Shown here piece after piece: positions 10,902 to 21,937 of a stretch of DNA of 64,000 nucleotides. The translations under genes were made by a program, and so were the position numbers. A model generated the notes under the pieces. That model made no database searches, was not told where the DNA came from, and saw only the letters and a list, made by a program, of their open reading frames with translations. Each line of letters opens with the position of its first letter. The first letter of the stretch is position 1. The stretch is from Bretschneidera sinensis (lineage: Eukaryota > Streptophyta > Magnoliopsida > Brassicales > Akaniaceae), in assembly GCA_023935145.1 (NCBI GenBank), contig CM043700.1, positions 99,180,400-99,244,399 of the forward strand, in the 5' to 3' direction.

Positions 10902-12264
10902 CGATTACACCCAAAGTATAATGCGGTAGTTGTAGCATAGCTTTGGGATGTCAATTCTATAGGGAAAAGTGATCTATAAAGGAAAAGTGCAAACCTTAAC
11001 GCGAACGATAACAATCAAGTGAGAAGATATCAATGATGAAGTAATTGTGTAAATAGATTGAAAACTATGATAAAGAAACAACAAGGCTCCGGGAATCCTC
11101 CCTAGGTTCGTTGCCTTATTCCAATCTTTAATTCAGTTGTTTTTATCTCGATTGCAAGCTTCATATCCCAAACAAGCAATCGGCAAATATTCAATTAAGC
11201 ACATATATATACCCTAATGTAATTAATTATGAATTACTCTTTTTAGTTAAGCACGCATGATCTATCCTATAGATTTATTAAGAAACGACAATATATCTTT
11301 AATGACAATATTGCAGTAATGAACAAACCTAAAAGATAAATCTACCGGACTCAATCATACCCAAACAATGTCACATAAGACAAGCATGACTAGACTTATA
11401 TGGAGATAAAGATACAATCACTGGATTAAGAGAAAATCCTTTAATTAGATAAAAGAGTAACACATAAAAATGTTTTGACAATAAAGCCCAACTATAACTG
11501 AATCAAGAAAGGAAAATAAGAACAACTACACCTAGGGATTCATCCCTTCTCCTTGCTTGGAGATTAGTTCGCCATGAAGTTCATGGTTGAACTCTTTGAT
11601 GGAGGAGAGTGTGGTAGCCTTCTTGAGTTTTTCAGACTTCCCCAAGATATCCTCTCTCAAACCCTAAGTGATCTATTTATAGTACAAGAGGTCCAAGGAT
11701 ATTCTAGGGTTTAAACAATCATTAAAGTCCTAACTAATAACTTGGAAACAAACTTTCGAGTGCGCGCCATGGCTCTCACTTTCTTGCGCCGCAGCTCTAA
11801 CTATTCTTTGTTTTGGAGAGCTTCTGGGTGCCGTGGCCCTGCCTAGTCCAGGCCATGGCTCTGGCTGGTGCTGAAGTCTTGTGAAGGTTCTGGGCGCCGC
11901 GGCCCTGCCTAGTCCAGGCCGTGGCGCACACTGAAGGAGGATTAGCTCTTTTGGGCAAGCTTCTGGAGGCCGAGGCTTGGATATTTCCAGGCCGCAACGC
12001 TTACACTTAAGGCTTGATTCTCTTCGTTTTGTCCTTCTGTAATCATGCCTTCGCTTTAGTATTCATTGAGTTATTGTGCTTCAAGCAACGATAGCTTTTC
12101 CTTCTCTTTTTGACCCAAAGTACCTAAAAGTGCACCGAAATATATCAACAATTCAAGAATACCACTTTAGAGTTGTTAACGAATAAAAGTTCAATTAAAA
12201 CCTAGATCAACCCTAATATGCTAATAATTAAGTATTGTTAAGATGCATTTTATGGCTCTCATCG
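10902..12264 (-). repeat. 3' LTR of Ath1 (1363 bp)
   Basis: On the plus strand it starts CGATTACACCC (TGATTACACCC in the other copy) and ends CTCTCATCG (TTTCATCA in the other), so both terminal dinucleotides are mutated here. On the minus strand a TATAAATA box lies at 11674-11681 with a GC-rich repeated block upstream at 11760-12000. Confidence 0.93.
11674..11681 (-). promoter_or_regulatory. TATA box of Ath1 3' LTR
   Basis: The minus strand reads TACTATAAATAGAT. Same-position copies occur in the 5' LTR (22710-22717) and in the solo LTR (18728-18735). Confidence 0.55.
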
Positions 12265-13977
12265 TAACCCCCAACTAGCTTATTGCTAGTCCCAAGCAAT
12301 TCAAGCAAAAACAAGAGATGAATTCTATGGTAGGAATCAAAACAAGGTAAAGCAATGCTAGTGTTAAACCAAGAGCAATTCATTTTTTGTCTCAGAAATT
12401 GCACATAATATACAGCACATAGGATTATTAAATATCATTTAAGTCCAAAAATAATCCAAACATCAATCTTAAAATCGTTATTGACTCTTAACATCCATCT
12501 TACCACAATCCATTAGTCCGAACACCCGGATGATTTTATGCATAACATTAATGAATACAAGTCTTGGCCTCTAAAAACATAATGAATTACGTGACATCAA
12601 TCATAAATCAAGCTCCATAGGCTTATTTTTCAAATTACTCTCCACCATTGTAGAAAAAGCACACTATATTGGATCAATAGGTCTTTAATAAACTTGTAAC
12701 GTTAGGCTAAGGTAAAGGTTAAGAAAGAACGGGAAGGATTAAACAAGTAAAATAACTCAGTCTCTTAAGTTAAACACAACCACTTTAAGCACTTAGAGAA
12801 CTTTACTTCAACACCCAACTCTTTCAACCATTTTTTATAAGAGCATATCTCTCGATATGTCACCATTTTTCTTTTCTTTTCTTCTTTCTTTGCCATACTT
12901 CACTTCTCTTTTTCTTTTTTTTTCTTTTCTTTTCTATTTTGGAATGAGACCCTTCACCTTCTTTTTCATTATTTTCTTTTCCACAACCCCCAACTTATCT
13001 CCTTTAATGTACTTAGGTTATGGTAGTAATATTTTTTTTCATATTTCCATCCTTACTCCTCTTAAGTGTTTCTCAACAAATGTGTATACTAAGTTCTTTT
13101 AAAAGAAGGGTAAGAACAAAATATTTTTACGCTCATAAGGGTAAGTGAATGGGTCATTGAAAGAAACAAGGCTCCAATTCTTTTTTTTTTCAAGAAAAAG
13201 GCTCAAATAGGTGACTAGCGATAAATATAGCAAAGGTAAGTTTGAAAAGCTCAAACGGTTCAAAAATGACCTATATCATATCCTAAATAATGTGCATTCT
13301 AGGAATTCGCCTCAGGTGATTATCAAATAAGTTCTAAAGCTTGTTGAGACCACAAAAGTATTCACAAAAAATTCACATATAAAACTTCTCTAAATGTTTT
13401 AGACTAATCATACAATCTTTCCGCAAACTAGAGTCTCAAACCAAATGAAGATTGACGCTTAAATTATTCTCAAACCGAAGCAAGATTTAACTTCTTCTAA
13501 ATGCTATATGCTATCTTAATTAAGTTCATATCATTGACATGTGAACTAACTCTAAGGTTAACACAAAGCATGCTAAAAACAGATAAAAAGGGAAAGTAAC
13601 ACCAAGCAGTTCAATGAAAACAAAATACATTTCCTCCACCCCCAACTTAAAAATTGCATTGTCCTTAATGTTAAAGATAAAGGAAAGGAAACTCCCTTTG
13701 TAAGCTGAAAATTGTGCACCATCATGTGGACTGCATGCCATTCCTCTTGCTGAAATTTCGATCTACAATATAGAACAAAACAACAAAAGGAAAGCAACTG
13801 CGGTGTACCATTAAGATTCCCACCGTATGTTAGGTTAGCACATGAAATAGAGAGAAATAACTAAAAATGAAAATAAAGTATGAAAAATAAAATAACGAAA
13901 GGGAGAAGAAAAAAATGTTAGTAAAGTCATCCAATAATAAATAAAATAAAAGGAAATTAACAATATAGAACCCAAAA
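12265..13977. other. Ath1 noncoding region before the 3' LTR
   Basis: Long AT-rich spacer between the third ORF region and the 3' LTR. It has C/T-rich runs (about 12855-12975) that produce spurious Phe/Ser-rich open frames on the plus strand. CCCCCAACT-type segments at 12269-12276 and 13639-13646 are purine tracts on the minus strand (AGTTGGGGG). The first adjoins the LTR and is the likely polypurine tract. No gene seen. Confidence 0.6.
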
Positions 13978-14650
13978 TTAATCCTCTATGTCATCATCCT
14001 CTTCTTCATTCTCTTCACCTTCCTCAGGAGTTGGATCAAAAGATGAACCCGGATAGGGTGGCAAGGTGGGAAAGTGATCCATGTCATTATCAGTAGTGGA
14101 AGCAAGGTATTGGTACATCTAACCAAAAGAAGAGTACACCCCCGCTTGATAATCAGCTTGCCTAGCCAAGAAATGTTCCTGACGATTAAATCTGTCATGC
14201 AAAAATTTCTGTTGCTCGTCAAAACGGATCTCTAAACGCTCAAGGCACTCTGCGACAGTGAAATGCCTAGGAGAGGAGGAGCTGCAATCACCGCTCTCTC
14301 TCCCAGAACTGGCAGCCTTGAGGTTTTAATTTGAGTGAGCATGCCATGATCGATGGGCTTCTTTGGTTGCTGGGCTTCTTCATTAGGACTGTACTGAACT
14401 CCGGCTTGATGCATGATTGGGTAATTAAGGAAGGGAAGTACAATCCAAGCTTTTGTTGTACAGTGTGTATGATAGAATGAAATATGATTTGATGCCCAAA
14501 GTTGGAGAAAAGAAAGACTACCCACTAACTTGAAGTTTTCTTGATAATCCCAAAATCTTCTTAGTACCAAGCTTTTTGGAGAAATGTCCAACAAAATCTA
14601 CAATATAAGTGCAAAATCCTACAAGAAATGATGTTAGAATCAAGAAATTT
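13978..14650 (-). pseudogene. Ath1 third ORF remnant (Athila env-like / plant transposon protein region)
   Basis: A broken minus-strand reading region downstream of integrase, where Athila elements carry an extra 'env-like' ORF. One piece (14232-14594) contains LNYPIMHQAGV and KKPIDHGMLTQIK, which I associate with the plant transposon protein domain often found in such ORFs. A different frame continues to the end with FDEQQKFLHDRF, then an in-frame TAG at 14119-14121, then a Pro-rich stretch and a strongly acidic tail (EEGEENEEEDDD) ending at TAA, 13978-13980. At least one frameshift and one stop break it. No transmembrane segment is evident, so an envelope role is not supported. Domain naming is from memory of the family. 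Confidence 0.55.
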
Positions 14651-15177
14651 TGAGTAAAAGTGAGTGGGTAAGTAAGGGTTTGGAGAGAGGATGAGAGAGA
14701 GGGAGGTGTGCTGTTGTAATCTTAAATTAGAAATGAAGGAGTTCTGAAATTTTGTTTAAATGGACCAGGGCACGAGTGGGCACTGCAGCTTGCTTTTGGG
14801 GGCACCGCGGTTCGAGCTGATGTGTGTGTGTGTGGCCATGCTATGCGCTGCAAGGTGCATAGTATAGGGGCGCGACGTACGGGTTGTCCTGCTGGGTTGG
14901 TGCTGTACACTGCAGCGCGCACAGTGCTGGGCCTAGGCGCATGGGCTGTCCTGCTGGGCCTGTTTTCTACACACACAAAAAAACTTGTTTGTTGCCAAAA
15001 GAAAGAGAAAAATAAAATAAAATTAGCCAAATAAATAATAATATAAAAAGGTAATTCTTAAAAATCAGATTAAACTAAAAGAAAAAACTAACAATTAAAA
15101 TTGAATAAAACCTAATTAAAAACAAAATAAACAAATCAAAAGAAAAATAAATAAAAAAAAGTACCTGTGTGGTGTAG
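14651..15177. other. Ath1 spacer with a GC-rich patch
   Basis: Between integrase and the third ORF. Bases 14760-14960 are GC-rich, with GCGCGACGTACG, GGGCCTAGGCGCATGGGC and repeated GTCCTGCTGGG segments, resembling the GC block of the LTRs; the rest is A-rich. Small open frames on both strands here are not convincing genes. Confidence 0.5.
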
Positions 15178-16400
15178 TTAAGGTGAATAGACCGGATCTA
15201 TAAGCAGAGTGTCTTCCACTTCCGGATCTTGCCTATCAATTAAGATCTTAAGGTGCTGACCATTTACTTTAAAAGTCCGACCATCCCTAGTATCCTCTAT
15301 TTCCACCACCCCATTTTCGAAAGCATTCTTTACTACAAAAAGGCCGGTCCACCTTGACTGAAGTTTTCCTGGATGCTTAAGGAGTCTAGAATCGTATAAG
15401 AACACCCGATCATTAGGCTTGAATGTTTTCCTCAAACTATTTTTATCACGAAACACTTTCATCTTCGCCTTATAGATTCTAGAGTTCTCATAAGCATCAT
15501 TTCTTAACTCCTCTAACTCAGTCAGCTGATATTTCCTAAGCTTACTCGCCTCTCCTATATCAAAATTAAAAGACTTGATGGCCCAATAAGCTCTATGCTC
15601 AAGCTCTACTAGTAAGTGGCAAGGCTTTCCAAAAACAAGCCTATAAGGTGACATACCTAAGGGGGTTTTGAAAGCTGTACGGTAATCCCAAAGCGCATCA
15701 ACTAGTCTCAAAGACCAATCTTTGCGTTAACCATTTTTTCTAAAATTTGTTTAATTTCCCTATTAGCAAGTTCTACTTGTCAACTAGTCTGAGGATGGTA
15801 GGCTGTAGAAATTTTATATAACACCCATATTTTCTCATCAAACCTTCAAAAGAACGGTTGCAAAAATGTGTACCTCGATCACTAATTATAGCACGTGGTG
15901 TACCAAAGCGAGATAACACATTTTCTTTGAGAAATTTAATTACCGTTCTATTATCATTACTTCGGCAAGCTGCTGCCTCTACCCACTTTGATACATAATC
16001 TATTGCCACGATGATATATTGGTATCTGAAGGAAGGAGGAAAGGGTCCCATAAAATCAATGCCCCAATAATCGAAGATTTCGATCACTAAAATTGGGTTT
16101 AAAGGCATCATATTACGACGAGACACAGCTCCTAACTTCTGACACTTTTGATATGAATGACAATAGATGTTTGCATCTTTAAACAAGGTAAGCCAATAAA
16201 ATCCACACTGCAAGATTTTTGCAGTGATTTTTTTCATTAAAAAGTGGCCTTCACAAGCTTGGGAATGACAAAATTCCAAGATGCTAGCAATCTTTTCATT
16301 AGGGATGCAATGCCTTAAAATTTGGTCAGGGCAGTACTTGAAATGACAGGGGTCATCCTAATAAAAATTACATACCTCATTCAAGAATTTCCTCTTGTCT
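15178..16400 (-). pseudogene. Ath1 integrase
   Basis: Minus strand. The zinc-binding region (FCHSQACEGHF, then CHSYQKCQKLG) is at about 16110-16275, followed by the catalytic core with WGIDFMGPF (first Asp, near 16055) and IISDRGTHF (second Asp, near 15880). The QVELAN-type Glu segment falls in the damaged stretch at 15712-15790. The C-terminal part at 15178-15711 has [26 protein letters not shown] and [11 protein letters not shown], ending in [10 protein letters not shown] frameshift separates the core (phase of 15773-16279) from the C-terminal part. Two of the three DDE residues are seen intact. Confidence 0.88.
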
Positions 16401-16459
16401 TGAGCGCTCCAATCCATTGGTATCTCACTGGTAGCTAAATAATTCACAATATGAGCAAA

Positions 16460-16860
16460 CTATGGTAGAGAGGTAACAGAGAGTAATTGCTCATCCAGAA
16501 AATCATCCTTGATTGGCAAGTCGTCAGAGGTGTCCTCAAATGTGAGCCTCGATAGATGGTCTGCCACTACATTCTCTACTCCTTTATTGTCTTTGATGGT
16601 GATGTCAAATTCTTGTAGGAGTAGGATCCATCGTATTAGTCGTGCCTTAGCATCCTTCTTTGTAAGGAGGTACTTGAGGGCTGCATGATCTGTGAAGATA
16701 AGAATAGCAGAACCAATTAAATAAGCACGAAATTTTTCCAAAGCAAATACAACAACAAGTAATTCTTTTTCAGTGGCGGAGTAGTTCATTTGAGCACTAT
16801 TTAAAGTTTTACTAGCATAGTAAATGACATAAGGTTTTCCTTCTCTTCACTCTCCAAGAA
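16460..16860 (-). pseudogene. Ath1 RNase H
   Basis: Minus-strand segment with [60 protein letters not shown] and [11 protein letters not shown], which form the canonical Ty3/gypsy RNase H block between reverse transcriptase and integrase. Its upstream start is frameshifted relative to reverse transcriptase. Confidence 0.87.
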
Positions 16861-17945
16861 CAGCACCTACAGCATAGTCACTAGCATCACACATGATTTC
16901 AAAAGGTAAATTTCAATCAGGTGACTGTATTATAGGTGCTGAAGTAAGCTTGCCAATCAGCATTTTAAAGGCCTATTGACAAGCTGGAGTCCACTCAAAT
17001 GGGGCATCTTTAATTAGGAGGGCACATAATGGTTTAGTATGTTGGAAAAATTTTGTATGAACCTCCTATAAAAACCAGCATGACCAAGAAAAGATCTCAC
17101 ATCCTTTAATGTCTTAGGTGTGGGCAATTTAGAGATTAATTTAATCTTAGATTGATCAACCTCTATCCCCTTAAAAGAAACCTAAGACAATACCCGAAGG
17201 TACCATGAAATGGTATTTTTCCCAATTTAAGACTAATTCCTTCTCCTCACAACGAATTAACACTCTTTCTAAATTTATTAATCATGCATCAAATGAAGAT
17301 CCAAAAACAGTTAGGTCATCCATAAAAACCTCCATGCAATTTTTAACCATATCACTAAAGATGCTCATCATGCAGTGTTGAAAAGTGGCAGGGGCATTAC
17401 ACAATCCAAATGGCATTCTACGAAAGGGATAAGTACCAAAAGGACAGGTGAAGGTGGCTTTACCTAGTCTTCTAATGCAATTTCAATTTGATAATAACTA
17501 GAATAACCATCTAAGAAATAGTGAAAAGGATGACCAGCTACACGCTCAAAAAATTGATCGATAAAAGGGAGTAGGAAGTGGTCTTTCTGAGTGGTAGCAT
17601 TTAATTTTCTATAATCAATACACATACGCCACCTGGTCACAAGTTTGGTAGGGACTAACTCTTCTAGGTCATTCTATACCACAGTGACTCCGGATTTTTT
17701 AGGAACGACTTATATAGGGCTTACTCATTTACTATCAGCTATGGGATATATAATTCCCGCATCTAATAGTTTTAACACTTCATTCTTCACTACTTCTTTC
17801 ATAGTGGGGTTAAGCCTACGTTGAGGGTCTCTACGAGGACTAGTCCCTTCATCCAAATTTATCTTATGAGAATAGATCAGGGGATTAATTCCTTTTAAAT
17901 CAGCCATGCGCCAACCTAAGGCTGATTTATATGCATTTTAAGTCC
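16861..17945 (-). pseudogene. Ath1 reverse transcriptase
   Basis: Minus strand. It begins with ADLKGINPLIYSHKINLDEG and RRLNPTMKEVVKNEVLKLLDAGIIYPIADSK (17725-17907), then WRMCIDYRKLNAT near 17610, FLDGYSSY near 17505, the catalytic FMDDL near 17315-17327, and DVRSFLGHAGFYRRFIQNFS near 17060-17105. The catalytic FMDD is intact. Several stops and frameshifts scatter the domain over three frames. The 5' end is interrupted by the solo LTR. Confidence 0.88.
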
Positions 17946-19174
17946 TGATTACGCCCAAAGTATAACGCGGTAGTTGTAGCATGGCTTTGAGGTGTCGATT
18001 CCACAGGGAAACAAGTTATCTACAAAAGAAGGTGTGAACCATAACACAAACGATACCGATTTAAGTGAGAAAGTATGAATTTTTGATAATGAAGTAATTG
18101 TGTAAAATAGATTGTAAAATATAATAGTGGAACAACAAGGTTCCAAGAATCTTCCTTAGGTTCGTTGCCCTAATCCTAACTTGATTCAGTTATTTTTATC
18201 TCGGTTGCGGGTTTCACATCCCAAACAGGAAACCGGCAAATATTCAATAAGAGCATGTATAAACCCTAATGTAATTGTTATGAAATACTTTACTTTTGAT
18301 TCATACACATATGATCTACCCTATAGGTTTATCAAGAAATGAAAATATATCTTTTATGACAATATTGCAGTAATGGACAAACCTAAAGAGTAAACCTACC
18401 GGACTCAATCATATCCCAACAATCTTGACATAAAAAAATCATAACTAGATTTATATCAAGGAAAAAGATGCAATCACCGGTTTAGAGAAAATTTTATAAT
18501 TAGATAGCAAAGTAAATCATAACAATATCTTGACAATAAATCCTTATTACAACTGAACCAAGTAAAGGAAATTACGAACAACTACACCTAGGGAATCATC
18601 CCTTCGCCTTGCTTGGAGATTTGTTAGCCATGGGGCTCATGTTTGATCACTTTGATGGAGGAGAATTGGTTGCTTCCTTGAGTTTTCTAGGTTTTATGAA
18701 TGTCCTCTTATCAAACCCTAAGTGGACTATTTATAATGTACAAAGTTCAAGGGTGTTTTAGGTTTTGAATAATCATTAAAGACCTAATCAGTTCATAACT
18801 CGGAGAACAAAGTCCGTGTGCGCGCCTAGGCTTGGATTTTTCGCGCCTAGGCTTGGATTTTGTCAGGATTTATGGTCATTCTGGAGGGTGCAACCTACCT
18901 CCATCCAAGCCGCGGCACACATACTTGGATATCCTTTTTTAGCCTTTCCGAAAGCACTCATTTGCTCCAGTATGCATGGAATCTTTGTGCTTCATTCAAC
19001 GATAGTTTTTCCATCTTTTTAAGATTTAAAATACCTGAAAATGCATCAAAACAAATCAGTGAACCGAAAATGACACTTTAGAGTTGTTAACATACAAAAG
19101 TGAATTAAAACCTAGATCAACTCTAAAATGCTAACAATTAGGTGCTGTTAAGATGCATTTTATGGTTCTCATCA
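17946..19174 (-). repeat. Solo LTR of the Ath1 family inside Ath1 pol
   Basis: A third copy of the Ath1-type LTR (TGATTACGCCC to TTCTCATCA, 1229 bp) lies in the same orientation within Ath1 between protease and reverse transcriptase. No internal element sequence accompanies it. Flanks are AGTCC (17941-17945) and GGTTC (19175-19179), an imperfect duplication. Removing 1229+5 bp puts the protease and reverse transcriptase frames back in phase, which supports this insertion size. It is noticeably diverged from the Ath1 LTRs, so it came from another family member. Such solo LTRs arise by recombination between an element's two LTRs. Confidence 0.9.
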
Positions 19175-20461
19175 GGTTCGAATTAATTTCTCACCTTGAG
19201 ATGTAGATAATTCAGATGAGATAATAACAGGAAAGGCATCACCTGGACTGAGGAAGGCATGCTTCAAACCCTTAGGTAGTGACTTCAATTTGACTTTAGG
19301 TGCTTCCACACTTGAGGGGATTTGTTTCTCACTTCTTTCGGGCAACTCCTCAAACTTTGATTGCCATGCTCAAGTGCCATAATCCTGAGATTTATCAAAA
19401 ACAGCACAAATATCAATTATATCAGTTTTATCATTAATAGAATCAATCTCAGAATTATCAAGAAAATATTCAAGAGGATCAAAATCATGAGCTATAGAAA
19501 CTCCCTCATTGATGAGTGACTCGATCATGTATAAGTGGCGATTCTCGTCCTTATCTTCGGGTTTTGCAACATTGAAGATGTTCACCTTGAGGGTCATATT
19601 TCCAAAGGACAGCTTCATGAGTCCATTCCTGCAATTAATTAGAGCATTTGCAGTAGCAAGGAAAGGTCTACCCAAAATTAAAGGAATTTTAGAGTTGGTG
19701 TCAACAGCAGAAGTAGTATCAAGGATTAGGAAATCAACAGGATAGTAAAATTTATCAATTTGAATAAAAACATCCTCTACCACACCCCGAGGTACTTTGA
19801 CTGAACGATCAGCCAATTACAATACCACAGTGAGTGGTTTGATTTCTCCTAAACCCAGCTGTAAGTAAATAGAGAACGGCATCAGGTTTACACTAGCTCC
19901 TAAATCTAGCAAGGCTTGTCCAACTTCATAATTTCCAATACTACATGTATTGGTTGGACAGCCAAGATCCTTGTATTTTGGGGGAATTATTTTCTCAATT
20001 AAAGCACTAATTTTCTCAGTTAGGAATGCTGTTTTCTTTACATGGTGCTTCCTCTTAATTGTACATAAATCCTTGAGAACCTTTGCATAGGTAGGAACTT
20101 GTTTAATCACATGCAACAGAGGAAGATTAAGTTTAACTTGCCTTAGGTTCTCTAGGATTTCATTATTTAGCTTCAGATTTTTCTTGTTAGATTTTAAGGC
20201 TTGAGGGAAGGGTGCCTTAACAGGGCTCTTAGTAACCTCAGGGTCTTTGGGCAGTTCAGCATCACTACTACCTTGACCTTTTTCCACATCCTCGGATTTG
20301 TTTGTTGTTGGGATGTGTAATGTCTTACCACTTCTTGTCACAATAGCATTTACATTTTCCATATTTGTTTGTGCCATGTGTTGACCATGGGGTGTTGACT
20401 GAGTTTGGGAAGGGAACTTCCCTCGCTCATTCAAACTCAAGGAGGCCATCAGTTTGGTCAC
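19175..20461 (-). pseudogene. Ath1 aspartic protease and gag-pol linker
   Basis: Minus strand. The protease motif LLDLGASVNLMPFSIYLQLGLGE is at about 19840-19915, with the DLGAS active-site form typical of Athila. It is followed by ADRSVKVPRGVVEDV, VDFLILDT and ILGRPFLATANALINCRNG (19645-19815). Upstream is a linker with RQVKLNLPLLHVIKQVPTYAKVLKDLC and KKTAFLTEKISALI. The same frame runs from gag through here, broken by one stop at the 19816/19817 junction. Confidence 0.85.
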
Positions 20462-21700
20462 TTGGCTCCTTATCTCTTTGTTCTCTTCAACAATCTGTGC
20501 AATTAATGCCTCACACCTTTGGTTTGTCTTACCCTGTGCCTCTATAAAAGCATGTAAAGTGTCTTCTAAAGAACTCCTAGGGGATGAGGGTGCATGATAT
20601 TGTGCAGGGTATGGTCTGGGGGGTTGTGCAAGCTGCTGGTTTTCAGATTTCCAACTAAAGTTGGGGTGATTTCACCATCCCGGATTATAAGTGTTAGAGA
20701 AGGGTGCTGAGGGCTTCTTGTACATGCCTAGGGCATTACATTGTTCCTCATACATCCCTCTCATCTCAGCAAATGTGGGACACTCTTAGGCAAGATGATC
20801 TACCCCACCACACACAAAACATGGTTCCGAAGATTCGGCATGGTTAACTACGTGTGTTAGTTTTGAGCCTTTAGTTTTTAATGCATCTAACTCCCTAGTA
20901 AGCATTTCAACCTTAGCTTTCAGGTTGTCTTTTTCCCTAAGATGGTATATTCCACCACTACTTGGGTTTCCTACAGGTCGTGACCTATTGGTGCTTTCAG
21001 TAGCACTAGGTCCAGTCCAAGTATGAGCTTTTTCATCAAGCTCATTGAGGTACTCAATGGCCTTATCAGGGTCTTTTTGCAGAAATTCACTGTTACACAT
21101 CATCTCTACGAATTGGCACTCTCTATAGGTAAGTCCCTCATTAAAGTAGCTCACTAAGTGCCAACTCTCATACCCATGGTGTGGACACATACTTAATAGC
21201 TCCTTAAATTTCTCCCAAGACTGATACAAAGTCTCGTTCTCCTTTTGTGCAAAGGTGGAGATTTGTCTTTTTAAGGCATTGGTCTTATGTTTAGGGAAGT
21301 CTTTATTAAAGAAGACCTGGGTCATCTCATTCCATGACCCAATAGATCGTGGTCTCAGTGAGTATAACCAACTCGTAGCTTTATCCTTTAAAGAGAAAAG
21401 AAAAAACTTGAGTCTCACGATATCATCAGTTGCATCTTGACTATGAAAAGTCGCAACTACTTCCTCAAACTCCTTAATGTGTACATATGGGTTTTCGTTT
21501 TCTAAGCCATGAAATGTAGGGAGTAATTGAATCATCCCTGTTTTAAAATCTTGATGGTGAGTGTTGGCTGGAAACATAATGCATGATGGTGTGGCTGTTC
21601 GACTAGGATCTAAATAATCTTTAAGTGTCCTAGCAACATTCTCATTAGGGTTTTCAGCCATGTCAGCAAAATTTTCTAAATTTTCAGTTGGGTGTACACT
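20462..21700 (-). pseudogene. Ath1 gag
   Basis: The 291-residue open frame at 20786-21661 starts MAENPNENVARTLKDYL. It contains the Ty3/gypsy retrotransposon gag core: IQLLPTFHGLENENPYVHIKEFEE, LKDKATSWLYSLRPRSIGSW, FPKHKTNALKRQISTF and YQSWEKFKELLSMCPHHG. A basic region and the start of a CCHC zinc knuckle (CFVCGGVDHLA) follow. A TAG stop falls inside the knuckle, between its His and last Cys. The frame continues past it in the same phase as the protease. The product would be the structural capsid protein. The start is supported by similarity to Athila gag N-termini. Confidence 0.88.
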
Positions 21701-21914
21701 AGGGTTTAATATAGGCGATGTTTCACTAACGGATGTGGAAGGAAAGGGTAACTCTATCTCAGGTCCCTTAGTGAATCTACCTCACGAATCTCTCGGCCTA
21801 AGCATACACCAACTGAGTTAAAAGGTAATAAATAAAACAAAACAAATAAAAGAAAGGAACGATAGTACCGTCTTGTCTTAGAGTTTGACAGATTTCATTG
21901 TATGTAAGTGTGTT
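21701..21914. other. Ath1 5' leader
   Basis: Sequence between the primer site and the gag start on the minus strand. No separate gene seen. Confidence 0.6.
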
Positions 21915-21932
21915 TCCCCGGCAACGGTGCCA
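21915..21932 (-). other. Primer binding site of Ath1 (Asp tRNA type)
   Basis: The minus strand reads TGGCACCGTTGCCGGGGA, five bases after the 5' LTR. It differs at one position from the plant tRNA-Asp complement TGGCGCCGTTGCCGGGGA seen intact in Ath2. The A probably reflects a G to A change. Confidence 0.85.
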
Positions 21933-21937
21933 AAATT

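Noticed and set aside
12857..13102. Phe/Ser-rich plus-strand open frame resembling a membrane protein
   Set aside because: It is a translation of a C/T-rich low-complexity tract in the Ath1 noncoding region. Similar artefacts occur at 1090-1302, 29438-29761, 42423-42614 and 54402-54632.
14722..15034. Open frames on both strands in a GC-rich patch
   Set aside because: The higher GC content lowers stop frequency in all frames. No domain is seen, and the strands mirror each other.
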